Part shown: one piece after another, positions 1 through 8,044 of the stretch
Layout: the number at the start of each line of letters is the position of its first letter
Position numbering within the stretch: the first letter of the stretch is position 1
Assembly: GCA_049515555.1 (NCBI GenBank)
Contig: JBEKTY010000026.1
Location: forward strand, 1-64,000
Reading direction: 5' to 3'
DNA from: JBEKTY01 sp049515555
Lineage (GTDB): Bacteria > Planctomycetota > Planctomycetia > Pirellulales > Thermoguttaceae
Length of the DNA: 64,000 nt
Translations under genes and position numbers: made by a program
The notes under the pieces: generated by a model
Seen by the model: only the letters and a program-made list of their open reading frames with translations
Database searches by the model: none
Told to the model about the DNA's origin: nothing

Positions 1-24
1 TGCTGGACAAGCCAGCAGTGGCAC
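1..24. repeat. Palindromic planctomycete repeat, truncated by window edge
   Basis: TGCTGG-ACAAG-CCAGCA followed by GTGGCAC. The same motif with a complete left arm is at 18,994-19,016, so this is a dispersed intergenic palindrome. From 25 to 303 I see no gene. Confidence 0.6.
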
Positions 25-303
25 GCAATTAGGGCACAGGGAACCGGGGAATTCGGATTCCGCGCCGCGTGGCCGAGTTTTCAGCTACCCAAGGACCGCT
101 CCCTTCGGCCGCCGATGCGAAACCGGAGAAACCCTAGCGGAGGTTCTGGTTTTACCAGATATCTCGATTTTTCCAATTCTTCTGCCGATAACGACTGGTA
201 GTGACGAACGCCGGCCCTAAAGTTGGGCGGGCATGCGGCTGGGGGGCTGCCCCGGAGGACTGCGCAGCTTGATGTGGGTTTGCGTATAAGGAGGACCATA
301 GCA

Positions 304-1068
304 ATGACCCGACGGATGATCCTGTTTAGCCTCGCCTGCGGCCTGTTGGTCGTAACGGCTGGCTGCTGCGGTATGTGTCGCGGACCGCTCTTCGGTTGCC
401 CGTGTGCGGTGGGCGATTGTGTGATCGGCGAGCCGGATTGCGGGCCGGGATGTGGCCCGGCGTGCGGGCGGGCGTGTGGCCCGGCGTGTGGGCAGGTGTG
501 CGGGCCGATCCGCCGGCCGGTTTGCGGCCGAATGTGTGCCGCCGACTGCTGCGAGTGCGAGCCCGGGTGCGGGCCGGCGTGTGGGCCGATGCGGCGGCCG
601 ATTTGCGGCCGTCCGTGTGCGGCCGACTGCTGCGAGTTTGAGCCCGGCTGTGGCCCGTGCTGCGGCGACTGCCAGTGCGGCCCGCCCTGCGGCGGCTGTG
701 GCTGTGGACCCTGCGGCTGTTTCCACCCCCTGCGGTGGGTCGCCCGGCTGTTCTGCTGCCCGACGTGGTGCGGCGGACCCTGCTGCGGCAACGCCTACTG
801 GGGCGAGTGCGGCGGGTGTGGTCCAAGCTGCGGGTGTGGCTCAGGCTGCTCATATAGCCCGGGCTGTCAGTGTGCCCCGGGGCAGGACCGCGTGGTGCCC
901 GCCTCGCCACGGGCCGGCTATCGACCAAACGGCCAGGGCTCGACCAGCGCCCCGCAACTGATTCCCGACGACGCCGATACCCCGGCTGCCCAACCCGCTA
1001 GGCAGCCGCACAAGGCCACGCGCTCGTCATACAACTATAACAACAGCTACTCCTACTACTACCGCTAG
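304..1068 (+). CDS. Cysteine- and glycine-rich lipoprotein with CGP repeats
   Basis: Predicted 254-residue lipoprotein of the cell envelope. I start at the ATG at 304 because AAGGAGGACC lies just upstream; an in-frame ATG at 223 has no such signal. Residues 1-20 form a basic then hydrophobic signal peptide ending in a lipobox (VTAG before Cys21). The mature part is dominated by imperfect CGPxCG, RRPxCGR and CAADCCE repeats over about residues 40-180, then a Ser/Gly-rich stretch and a C-terminal tail rich in Tyr, Asn and Ser. No enzymatic domain is visible. Cys-rich GCGP proteins are common in planctomycetes, often near BBP7 barrels such as the one at 58,022. Metal binding or disulfide cross-linking is only a guess. 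Long ORFs on the opposite strand here are shadows of the repeats. Confidence 0.75.
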   Translation: MTRRMILFSLACGLLVVTAGCCGMCRGPLFGCPCAVGDCVIGEPDCGPGCGPACGRACGPACGQVCGPIRRPVCGRMCAADCCECEPGCGPACGPMRRPICGRPCAADCCEFEPGCGPCCGDCQCGPPCGGCGCGPCGCFHPLRWVARLFCCPTWCGGPCCGNAYWGECGGCGPSCGCGSGCSYSPGCQCAPGQDRVVPASPRAGYRPNGQGSTSAPQLIPDDADTPAAQPARQPHKATRSSYNYNNSYSYYYR

Positions 1069-1128
1069 TATCTAGCCGGGCAGAGTGGGAGTACACCCGG
1101 CGGGAAATCGGCGGGCGAAGACTTCAAC

Positions 1129-1174
1129 GGGGGACGGCCCCGGTTTCCGTGCCGCGGAAACGGGACCGTCCCCT
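1129..1174. repeat. GGGACGG...CCGTCCC inverted repeat
   Basis: Arms 1,131-1,149 and 1,155-1,172 are near-perfect reverse complements (core GGTTTCCG / CGGAAACG). This is the GGGACxGTCCC family, also at 2,388 and inside apbE at 3,982-4,055. Confidence 0.6.
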
Positions 1175-1197
1175 TTGCGTTTGCCAATGTAGCACGC

Positions 1198-1258
1198 CAC
1201 ACTCCGTGTGCCGTCCGATATGCCTTCTTCCGATTCAGTGGACGGCACACGGAGTGTG
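1198..1258. terminator. Perfect 19-bp inverted repeat between convergent genes
   Basis: CACACTCCGTGTGCCGTCC at 1,198-1,216 is exactly complemented at 1,240-1,258 with a 23-nt loop. It lies between the 3' ends of the lipoprotein gene and the PIN/TRAM gene, so it could terminate both. There is no T tract, so it may instead be a dispersed repeat. Confidence 0.5.
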
Positions 1259-1297
1259 CCTGATACATTACACGCCGTGAACGGTTACCCGCAACCG

Positions 1298-2326
1298 CTA
1301 TTTCACGGCCGGCTCGCACTTGCCGAAGACCATCCGTCCGGCGCTGGTCTGCAGGACGCTGGTGACGGTGATGTTGACCTGGCGGCCGATGTACTCGCGG
1401 CCCGACTCGACGACGACCATCGTGCCGTCTTCCAGATATCCGACGCCCTGGCCGGGCTCCTCGCCCGCCTTGACGACCCGCACCGCCACCTGCTCGCCGG
1501 GCAGGAAGATGGGCTTGAGGGCGTTGGCCAGGTCGTTCAGGTTGACCACTTCCACGCCTTGCAGGCGGGCCACCTTGTTCAGGTTGTAATCGTTGGTGAC
1601 CAGCTTGCCCTTGAGGTGCTTGGCCAGAACCACGAGCTTCAGATCGACCGGCTGGCCGGCCAGCTCGGGCAGGTCGCGATCGAAGATCTGCACGTCGGCC
1701 TTGGCGTTGGTCCGCAAGCGATTGAGGATATCCAGCCCGCGGCGGCCGCGGCTGCGGCGGAGGCGGTCCGAGCTGTCGGCGATGGCCTGCAGCTCGCTGA
1801 TGACGAACTGGGGCATGATCAGCGGCCCGTCGATGATCCGCGTCTCCACCACGTCGGCGATCCGCCCGTCGATGACCACGCTCGTGTCCAGCACGCAGGG
1901 CTTGATGCCCTTGATCTCGCGGGCGAACTCGACGTAGGGAATGATGAAGCGGAAATCGCCCTTGGTTTGCAGCAGCAGGCTGATGCAGGCGTAACACAGC
2001 ACCAGGCCCAGCACCAGCACGGCCGCGTTGTGCAGGCGATCGGGGATCACCGTGGGGGCCAAGGGTTTGAGGACCAGCCCCACGATATAGGCCAGGAACA
2101 TTCCCACCACCAGGCCGAAGTACACCGAGGAGATCACGTCCAGCGGCTTGCGGCGGATGGCCACGTCCAGCGCGATCACGCTGCAGGCCAACAGCAGCAG
2201 GCCGCCCAGCACGACCCAGGAGAGCCACTCCGGGTCGCGGGGAAAGGCGCTCGAGTTGATGAACGACACCGCCAGCCCGGCGGTCGCCAGGATGAAGGTC
2301 GAGCGCAAGATGATCAAGGGCATCAC
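1298..2326 (-). CDS. PIN/TRAM domain membrane protein (YacL-like)
   Basis: 342 residues. The N-terminus has about four hydrophobic membrane segments (residues 1-125). A PIN nuclease domain follows, with acidic residues in VLDTSVVIDGRIADV (about 144-158), a middle Glu in ISELQAIADS, and DRDLPEL and VTNDYNLNKVA near its end. A C-terminal TRAM-like RNA-binding domain ends at FGKCEP. This is the architecture of YacL-type PIN-TRAM proteins, predicted membrane-tethered ribonucleases. The PIN acidic residues all appear present, so it may be active. The next gene upstream on the strand is 121 nt away, so it is probably transcribed separately. Confidence 0.85.
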   Translation of the reverse strand: MMPLIILRSTFILATAGLAVSFINSSAFPRDPEWLSWVVLGGLLLLACSVIALDVAIRRKPLDVISSVYFGLVVGMFLAYIVGLVLKPLAPTVIPDRLHNAAVLVLGLVLCYACISLLLQTKGDFRFIIPYVEFAREIKGIKPCVLDTSVVIDGRIADVVETRIIDGPLIMPQFVISELQAIADSSDRLRRSRGRRGLDILNRLRTNAKADVQIFDRDLPELAGQPVDLKLVVLAKHLKGKLVTNDYNLNKVARLQGVEVVNLNDLANALKPIFLPGEQVAVRVVKAGEEPGQGVGYLEDGTMVVVESGREYIGRQVNITVTSVLQTSAGRMVFGKCEPAVK

Positions 2327-2447
2327 TGCAAGGCTCCCAGCCGTGGGCCGAATGGCACTAGCGGCTTGCCGGGCATGGCGTCCGTGGGGACCGTCCCCGC
2401 CCGGCTGGCCCTATTGTAATCCCCCGCCGCGGAAAGCGGAAGGCTAC

Positions 2448-3524
2448 TCACTTTTCGGCCGGCTTCTGCGAGTCGCCGGGCTTGGCCCCTGCCTTCCGCT
2501 CGATTTCCTCGCGGAGTTGCTGCACCGCCTGCGACTGGCTTGCCGGGTCGGCGGCCGTGTCCACGGCAATCGGCCGGCCCAAGATCGCGGTCAGCCGCCG
2601 GACGGCCTTGCGGCGAGTGGCCTCTTCCGGCCGCGATAGCAGCGCCAGCCAGGCCAGCGGGTCTTCCAGCAAGGCGGCGGCCACCGGGCCGGCCGCGTCC
2701 TCCGCCGCCCGCTGCGACAGGCTGGCGACGATCCGCCGCAAGCGGAACTGCTGCTCCGCGTCGAGCTGCCGCGGATCCAGCCCTTTCAGGTAGCCCAGCC
2801 CGGCCGGGCCGGAGGCCCGCAACTGCTCGTCGGCCGCCTCGCGACGCATGAAGCGGGCATCGCCAAGCTGCTCGACCCATCGGACCCATTGCTGCCGCTC
2901 CGAGTCTGGCACGCCCGAGCCGGCCAGCTTGAGCAACTCGCTCTCGATGGCGGCCGCCTGCTGGGCGAGCTGCCACCGCGGCTGCAACGCCTGGAGTATG
3001 GGGATCAAATGCTCGCGGCTCTCGCCGGGATAGGCCAACAGGAAGTGCCAGAGGGTCGGCGCGCGGTAGACCTTGCGACGGCCTTGCGGCCCCACGCCCA
3101 GCGACAGCCAATCGCCCGGCGTTTGCAGCAGCTCGACGGGCACGAACTTCGCGTCGCCGGCGCTCCCCTTGACGCGGCGGAAGCGGAACTCGCCCTGCGA
3201 GTTCAACTCCAGCAAGAACTCCTCCTGCGGGCTCTTCCGCTCGTAGTGGAACGACCCGGAGTCGTTGCTCCCCTGATAGACGGCCTGTTCGGTGACGTCG
3301 CCGCTGGTGGTGGACGAAGTGCTGGAGCCGAAGCGCCACCCTCCGGCGTTGACCACTCGGCCCGAAACCACAGACAATCTCGCGGGGGGCAAGTAAGCGG
3401 CGCACATGGCGCCCAGTAACTGCGGCGTGGCCGGCTGCGGCGGCTCCGCACAGGCCAAGCTGCCGCCCAGCAAGGCGATGGCCAAGGCGACGAGTTGGAT
3501 TCTGGTCCTGGGCATGGAGTTCAT
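2448..3524 (-). CDS. Secreted hypothetical protein with HEAT-like C-terminal half
   Basis: 358 residues with an N-terminal signal peptide (hydrophobic LVALAIALLGGSLACA). ATGs at 3,524 and 3,515 are both possible starts. Residues about 40-160 are a Ser/Thr-rich beta-like region. The C-terminal half is alpha-helical (for example DARFMRREAADEQLRASG, then EEATRRKAVRRLTAIL) and resembles the HEAT-like segments common in planctomycete secreted proteins. It ends in a Lys/Glu-rich tail. I do not recognise a specific family. Confidence 0.65.
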   Translation of the reverse strand: MNSMPRTRIQLVALAIALLGGSLACAEPPQPATPQLLGAMCAAYLPPARLSVVSGRVVNAGGWRFGSSTSSTTSGDVTEQAVYQGSNDSGSFHYERKSPQEEFLLELNSQGEFRFRRVKGSAGDAKFVPVELLQTPGDWLSLGVGPQGRRKVYRAPTLWHFLLAYPGESREHLIPILQALQPRWQLAQQAAAIESELLKLAGSGVPDSERQQWVRWVEQLGDARFMRREAADEQLRASGPAGLGYLKGLDPRQLDAEQQFRLRRIVASLSQRAAEDAAGPVAAALLEDPLAWLALLSRPEEATRRKAVRRLTAILGRPIAVDTAADPASQSQAVQQLREEIERKAGAKPGDSQKPAEK

Positions 3525-3981
3525 GCGCTTTCGACTGCTGCCCTGCTTATGTCTTGGGCATGGCCTTCATTCTAACGTGTGCTCGGCAGACCAGGGAGCG
3601 GGCTGTGTGGCGTGGATTTCCAATCCGCCGCCCCCGCGGCCCGGGCAGACGATCACGGCGGCCAGTTCGGGCTGCTCGCGGCAGTAGGCCAGGGCGGCCT
3701 GCGGGCCGAGGACATAGCAGGCGGTGGAAAGGGCATCGGCCAGGGCCGCCGTCGGGGCGAGCACCGTCGCCGAGAGCACTCCTTCGGCCGGCCAGCCGGT
3801 CCGCGGGTCGAGGATGTGGCCGTAACGCCGCCCGCGATGCCGAAAGGACTGGAACTGGGCCCCGGAGGTGCCCAGGGCCCGATCCTTGAGCCAAATCTCG
3901 CCCAGCCGCCGGTCCATCGAGAGCGGGTCGCGGAGCCCGACCGACCAGCCCGCTCCGATCGTGGGCGCCACTGCTGGCTGG

Positions 3982-4055
3982 CCCGGGGACTGTCCCAATT
4001 TTCGTCCGCCTGTCCCTCCGGACAGGCCGAAAATGGGACTGTCCCGCACAGCGGT
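3982..4055. repeat. GGGACTGTCCC inverted-repeat element inside apbE
   Basis: GGGGACTGTCCCAATTTTCG near 3,985 pairs with CGAAAATGGGACTGTCCC ending near 4,045. An inner hairpin CCTGTCC-CTCC-GGACAGG lies in the middle. The element sits exactly where the ApbE reading frame breaks. Confidence 0.7.
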
Positions 4056-4547
4056 CTACGGCATAGCCCTTGCCGATGCTGCCCAGGTTGAGTTGCACGC
4101 CCGGCCGCAGGAAGCGGACGGTGCGGTTTGCCGGATCGATCTGGACGAGGTGGCCGCCCACGCGGCTGCGGGCCTCGGCGATCTCGTCGGCCGAAGGGAC
4201 TGCCCCCGCCCGGCGGGCGAAGCCCCAGGCCTGCCACAGCGGGCCGGCCGTAATGTCGTAGGCCCCACGCGTTTCGCGACCCAACTGCAGGGCCCGCTCC
4301 AGAAGCTCGAACAGCCCGGGCTCGACCTGGACCGGCCCGTCGGCCGCGGTCTGGTTCACCCGCCACAGCTCGCCGCCGGAGCGGAAGACCGACATCTGCC
4401 CGTCTAGTTGCTCGACCAAGTCGAGGGCGGCCAAGGCCGTTTCGACCCCTTCGGCATACTGAGCGGCCGGCAGACAGATCTCGAACTCGCACGCCATGGC
4501 CCGGCGGCCGATGCGGACGAGCAAGTCGTCGGCCGGGCTGCTGTAAC

Positions 4548-4568
4548 GCACTGGCGGGACGCCAGTGC
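4548..4568. repeat. GCACTGGCG-GGA-CGCCAGTGC palindrome
   Basis: Perfect 9-bp arms with a 3-nt loop, located within the first codons of apbE. Read on the minus strand it encodes TGVPPVR. A dispersed planctomycete repeat that has been absorbed into the reading frame. Confidence 0.7.
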
Positions 4569-4583
4569 CACCCTCGTTGGCAC

Positions 4584-5135
4584 TCATTGCTTCCTGCGGA
4601 GTTGGGCGGCGCCCAAGGGCTTCAGTTCGACCAGCTCGGCCAGCCCCGCTTCGGCCAGCTCCGGGCCGGTCACGTATCGACCCGATCGGGCCCACACGCT
4701 CAAGCGCTCGGGCGGCACGCCGAACAAGCGGGCCAGCAGGGCGTCCATATCGGTTTCCAGTTGGGCGAAATGCCGGGCCCATTCGGCCGCCTCCGGCAGG
4801 CCCACGTTCTCCTCGCTCTGCCACTTCATGGTGTGAAACAGCAGCACGCTGAAGGGCGTGACCAGGCGGCGGCGGCAGGCGGCAAACGGCCACAATGCGG
4901 CCGACGAGCATTCCCCCGCCACGATGCCCGTGGCCGCTAGGCCCCGCAGCACGATCAGCGAGGTCAAGGCGATGCCGCAGTACGGGCTGCCGCCCAGCGA
5001 ATCGAAATACAGAATGCACTCGCCCCCGGGCTCGACCCCCAGCAGCTTGTCGTACAAGTCCGCCTGGTTCTCGGTCAAGTCGCCGGCCAGGGCGATTTCG
5101 ATCGGCCCTTCGGGGTTGTCGTTGCTCTGCTTCAT
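4584..5135 (-). CDS. ClpP-fold (SDH-type) serine protease-like protein
   Basis: 183 residues from the ATG at 5,135. The ATG overlaps the TAA of the ferredoxin gene by one base, so the start is set by coupling. ClpP/crotonase-like features include LAGDLTENQADLYDKLL, YFDSLGGSPYCGIALTSLIV (oxyanion-type glycine pair), the nucleophile region AGECSSAAL, and LLFHTMKW with the candidate His. The usual ClpP Asp region is not obvious (SGRYVTGPELAEAGLAELV). It lacks a signal peptide, so it is cytoplasmic. It forms a tight operon with the ferredoxin upstream and apbE downstream. The substrate is unknown. Confidence 0.7.
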   Translation of the reverse strand: MKQSNDNPEGPIEIALAGDLTENQADLYDKLLGVEPGGECILYFDSLGGSPYCGIALTSLIVLRGLAATGIVAGECSSAALWPFAACRRRLVTPFSVLLFHTMKWQSEENVGLPEAAEWARHFAQLETDMDALLARLFGVPPERLSVWARSGRYVTGPELAEAGLAELVELKPLGAAQLRRKQ

Positions 5136-5308
5136 TAGTCCAAGGTAATGGCCTGGGAGGGGCAGGCGTCGACACACGTCCCGCAATCACCGCAGGTTTC
5201 CGCGTCGACGACGGCCAGGCCGTCTTTCATCGCGATCGCCGCCAGGGGGCAACTATCAACGCACGTTTCACAACCGTCGCACTTCTCCGCACTGACTGAC
5301 ACTGCCAT
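5135..5308 (-). CDS. Small 2x[4Fe-4S] ferredoxin
   Basis: 57 residues, MAVSVSAEKCDGCETCVDSC... to ...SQAITLD. Two CxxCxxCxxxCP cluster motifs are present (CDGCETCVDSCP and CGDCGTCVDACP), the standard bacterial 8Fe ferredoxin pattern, so it should be a cytoplasmic electron carrier. AGGAG lies about 9 nt upstream of the ATG. Its stop overlaps the start of the ClpP-like gene (TAATG), so the three genes ferredoxin, ClpP-like and apbE appear to be one translationally coupled operon. Confidence 0.9.
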   Translation of the reverse strand: MAVSVSAEKCDGCETCVDSCPLAAIAMKDGLAVVDAETCGDCGTCVDACPSQAITLD

Positions 5309-5631
5309 GAACTATTTCTCCTGTGAGCAAAACTGAGCAAAACAACACGGCCCGGCTACAACCGTGCAACCCATAAGTTGGGGAAGGGGCCGGGGCGAGA
5401 CCGGATGAAACTCCATCACAACCTCCCCACCATTCTGCTGCAAAACGGCCCTTGGCGTCAACCGCTTGCGGCGGGATTTCCAGCCGGCGAAGGCCGGGCA
5501 CCACGTTTCCTTGCCTTTTCGCAGGTTTGATTAACAGGCTTTGAGGGGTGAAGGCGGAATCCTGGCGTTATAATGCGATCTGCACTGTCCGGCGGGACCC
5601 GCCGGGGCCTTGCCCGAGCGCCGAGGGGTCT
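5309..5631. promoter_or_regulatory. Intergenic region between divergent operons
   Basis: 323 nt between the divergent starts of the ferredoxin operon (minus) and the URO-D-like gene (plus). Both promoters must lie here. I cannot point to convincing -35/-10 boxes and see no other gene. Confidence 0.4.
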
Positions 5632-6624
5632 ATGAACCACGTTGAACGATTCCGAGCGGTGATGAACTTTCAAAGCGTTGATCGGCTGCCACGTTGGGAA
5701 TGGGCCATGTGGTGGGACCAGACGATCGCGCGGTGGAAGAGCGAAGGCCTGCCGTGCCGGCTCAACGAAGTGTTCGACATCGCCCAATACTTCGGCCTCG
5801 ATCCTTACCGGCAGTTCTGGTTCTCGACGACCGACTCGACGATCGAAGCCGTGCAGCATCACGTCGAGGGGATCGTCGCGAACATGGACGACTACCTGAA
5901 GGTCCGTCCGCGCTTGTTTCCGGATCATTCGCGAGCGATCGCGTCGATGCGTCCCTGGGCGGGGCGGCAGGCCGAGGGCGAGGCGGTCGTGTGGATCACC
6001 CTGGAAGGCTATTTCTGGTTCCCGCGCACCCTGATGGGTTTCACGAAGATCAGCCTCGCCTTCTACGATCAGCCGGAGCTGATCCACAAGATCAACGAGG
6101 ATCTGACCGAGTTCAACTTGAAGCTACTCGCCCGGGTCGAGCGTGCGTGCGTGCCCACCTTCGCCACGATCGCCGAGGACGTTTCGTACAACAACGGCCC
6201 GATGATCTCCGAGCGGCATTTCGACGAGTTCATTGCGCCGTACTACCGCCGCGTCGTACCCCGGCTGCAGGAGATGGGCGCCGTGATCCTCGTCGACACG
6301 GACGGCGACGTGACCCGCATGGTGCCCTGGCTCTTGCGCGAGGGAATCCACGGCGTGTTGCCGCTGGAACGGCAGGCGGGCGTCGATGGGACGGCTTTAA
6401 GGGAGCAATTCCCGAAATTGTGCCTGGTGGGGCACTTCGACAAGATGACCATGAACAAGGGCGAAAAGGCCATGCGCCGCGAGTTCGAGCGGCTGCGCCC
6501 GCTCATGGCCAGCGGCGGATTCATTCCCAGCGTCGACCATCAGACGCCGCCGGGCGTGTCGCTCGACGAATACCGGATCTTCCGCCGATTGCTGGACGAG
6601 TACACCGCGGCAGGAGTCAAGTGA
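5632..6624 (+). CDS. Uroporphyrinogen decarboxylase (URO-D) family protein
   Basis: 330 residues. The start is the ATG at 5,632 after GAGGGG; the longer reading from 5,548 has no ribosome site. The sequence opens MNHVERFRAVMNFQSVDRLPRWEW, typical of the URO-D/methyltransferase-like proteins abundant in planctomycetes. It continues with a TIM-barrel pattern (VDTDGDVTRMVPWLLREGIHGVLPLE, LCLVGHFDKM, GGFIPSVDHQTPPGVS, DEYRIFRRLLDEY). Such proteins are often corrinoid-dependent methyltransferase relatives rather than haem enzymes. No haem genes are nearby, so true HemE function is unlikely. Confidence 0.8.
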   Translation: MNHVERFRAVMNFQSVDRLPRWEWAMWWDQTIARWKSEGLPCRLNEVFDIAQYFGLDPYRQFWFSTTDSTIEAVQHHVEGIVANMDDYLKVRPRLFPDHSRAIASMRPWAGRQAEGEAVVWITLEGYFWFPRTLMGFTKISLAFYDQPELIHKINEDLTEFNLKLLARVERACVPTFATIAEDVSYNNGPMISERHFDEFIAPYYRRVVPRLQEMGAVILVDTDGDVTRMVPWLLREGIHGVLPLERQAGVDGTALREQFPKLCLVGHFDKMTMNKGEKAMRREFERLRPLMASGGFIPSVDHQTPPGVSLDEYRIFRRLLDEYTAAGVK

Positions 6625-6865
6625 GTTTCCGCCGCTCGCCCGACCGGTCACGAGTACCAGGGCCGCTTGCACAGTTCGGCGCGGGTCTCCCGACCCCGCC
6701 GCGGCCCGACACAGTTCGGCGCGGGGCTCCCGACCCCGCCGCCGCGTGGACCGAAGGTCTCCGCGGATAAGGAGACCTTCGGTCGACGGCGTGGCTCGGT
6801 CGGAGACCGGCCACAACACAGGTTTCCGCCGCTCGCCCGATCGGTCACGAGTACCAGGGCCGTTT
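6625..6865. repeat. Nested repeat cluster between genes
   Basis: A roughly 44-nt direct repeat occurs at 6,625-6,668 and 6,822-6,865 (two mismatches). Between the copies is a 40-bp imperfect tandem duplication (6,671-6,710 and 6,711-6,750). A perfect 12-bp inverted repeat follows (6,751-6,762 with 6,771-6,782, loop 8). The second long copy supplies the last codons and stop of the following minus-strand gene. Confidence 0.75.
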
Positions 6866-7852
6866 GCGTTGCGGCCTGGTCATTTCGACGATGCGCGTGG
6901 CCAGTTCGCAATCTTCCTTGATCTGGAAGTCGAACATGCCGACGGCGATGAAATCGGCGCCGTTTCGGAAGGCGTGGGCGAAGCCTTGCCGCGGCAGGAT
7001 CGCCCCGGCCGCCAGGACCTTGAAGGCGATCCAGGGCTTGGCCACCGAGGCCATGAATTCGGCCGTCTCCTGGGGGTCGATGCACCACATGTTGTCGAAG
7101 AAGCCCGGGCCCTGGAACCACTCCTTCCGCAGCGCCTTGGGCGTGGCCGTGGGATAGTCGTCGTTGTGGAAGGTCTTGACGTAGAAGTCGCAGGGGACCT
7201 TGGCCTGCTCGCAGGCCTTGGGGACCAGGAGCGAATGCCCGCCCACGCCGACCGGGATGTTGAACTTCTTGGCCAGCTCGACGGCCTTGGCAATCACGTC
7301 GACCCGGCCCACGCGGACCAGGTCGTCGCTGCGCGCGCCCCAGACGTACAGGGCGGGCACGCCCGCATCCACGTTCCGCTTGATCTCGTCGTTGATCTCG
7401 GCGTCGCTCTGGCTGAGTTCGGGATGGATACTGGGGATGATCTGCATGTGGCCGCCGAACTCCTTGTTGTAGCGATGCACGAATTGCGCCCCGCTCTCGA
7501 ACACGGCGTTGATGCCGTGTTGCTCGGCCAGCTTGAAAGTCTGCATGATCTTGTCCTCGGTGACGTAGGCCCGAAACAGCTCGCCCACGTACTTCAGGTC
7601 GCGGCAGTGCATGCAGCCGGTGACCAGGTTGCCGCCCAGCAGCAAGCGGCTGAGGCGGACCTTTCCCAACATGCCGTAGGGCATGCCGTTGGGGCCGGGC
7701 TGGGCGTGGGGGACCGCCGGCGTGGCCTGGGTCGAGACCGTCGGGGGCGTCGTGCCTCCTTCAGCGGTCAAGGCCGCGCTGCCTACGGCCAGTGCCGCCG
7801 CCGATGTGCCGAGAAAACCGCGCCGGTTGACTTGCTTCGATTCGGACATCAC
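6845..7852 (-). CDS. Tat-exported TIM-barrel-like protein
   Basis: 335 residues. The N-terminus carries a twin-arginine signal (NRRGFLGTSAAALAVGSAALTA), so it is folded before export to the periplasm. The body looks like a TIM barrel: GKVRLSRLLLGGNLVTG, LAEQHGINAVFESGA, IIPSIHPELSQSDAEINDEIKRNVDAG, VIAKAVELAKKFNIPVGVGGHSL, FIAVGMFDFQIKED. It resembles hypothetical planctomycete proteins distantly related to aldo/keto reductases, but no catalytic residues can be assigned. The terminal RPWYS and stop come from a dispersed repeat copy (6,822-6,865), so the C-terminus was probably remodelled by repeat insertion. Confidence 0.65.
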   Translation of the reverse strand: MMSESKQVNRRGFLGTSAAALAVGSAALTAEGGTTPPTVSTQATPAVPHAQPGPNGMPYGMLGKVRLSRLLLGGNLVTGCMHCRDLKYVGELFRAYVTEDKIMQTFKLAEQHGINAVFESGAQFVHRYNKEFGGHMQIIPSIHPELSQSDAEINDEIKRNVDAGVPALYVWGARSDDLVRVGRVDVIAKAVELAKKFNIPVGVGGHSLLVPKACEQAKVPCDFYVKTFHNDDYPTATPKALRKEWFQGPGFFDNMWCIDPQETAEFMASVAKPWIAFKVLAAGAILPRQGFAHAFRNGADFIAVGMFDFQIKEDCELATRIVEMTRPQRKRPWYS

Positions 7853-7866
7853 TGATCTCCCTGATT

Positions 7867-7976
7867 AGAGCTGTGAGCTGTGAGCTATGAGCCTTGAGCT
7901 TGGAAATTTCGGGTACCCGTCCCGAACCCGGCCCTCAGCTATTGTGATCCAAACCGAACTGGAACACAATAGCTGA
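7867..7976. repeat. Short tandem GAGCTGT-like repeats and 12-bp inverted repeat
   Basis: GAGCTGT-GAGCTGT-GAGCTAT-GAGCCTT heptamers near 7,867-7,900 are followed by TCAGCTATTGTG (7,935-7,946), exactly complemented at 7,965-7,976. It lies between divergent genes; an operator or a repeat are both possible. Confidence 0.5.
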
Positions 7977-8044
7977 TATGGCTCGTAGCGATCGCCGTTT
8001 AACGCTTTACGAGGTCCTTCAGAATCCAGCCCAACGGAGTTTCC

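Larger units (their letters stand above)
3567..4587 (-). pseudogene. apbE: apbE-like FAD:protein FMN transferase, broken by a palindromic repeat
   Basis: An intact ApbE flavinylates periplasmic proteins by transferring FMN to Thr. The N-terminal part reads in one frame from the ATG at 4,587 (RRAMACEFEICL, VEQLDGQMSVF, ETRGAYDITAGPLWQAWG, up to NLGSIGKGYAVDR). The C-terminal part (VGLRDPLSM, YGHILDPRTGWPAEGVLSATVLAPTAALADALSTA) reads in another frame. The break coincides with a GGGACxGTCCC inverted repeat at about 3,982-4,055, which also replaces about 30 residues. The start ATG overlaps the TGA of the ClpP-like gene (ATGA), implying translational coupling. The codons after the start encode GGTGVPPVRYSS, a known planctomycete palindromic-repeat translation. 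It is probably non-functional unless the reading is a sequence error. Confidence 0.75.

Noticed and set aside
3547..5190. 547-residue minus-strand ORF
   Set aside because: It fuses a shadow frame of the ferredoxin/ClpP-like genes with the N-terminal ApbE frame; its first 200 residues are Arg/Gly-rich without family features.
5632..6624. True HemE of haem synthesis
   Set aside because: No haem genes nearby, and the sequence fits the methyltransferase-like URO-D relatives better.
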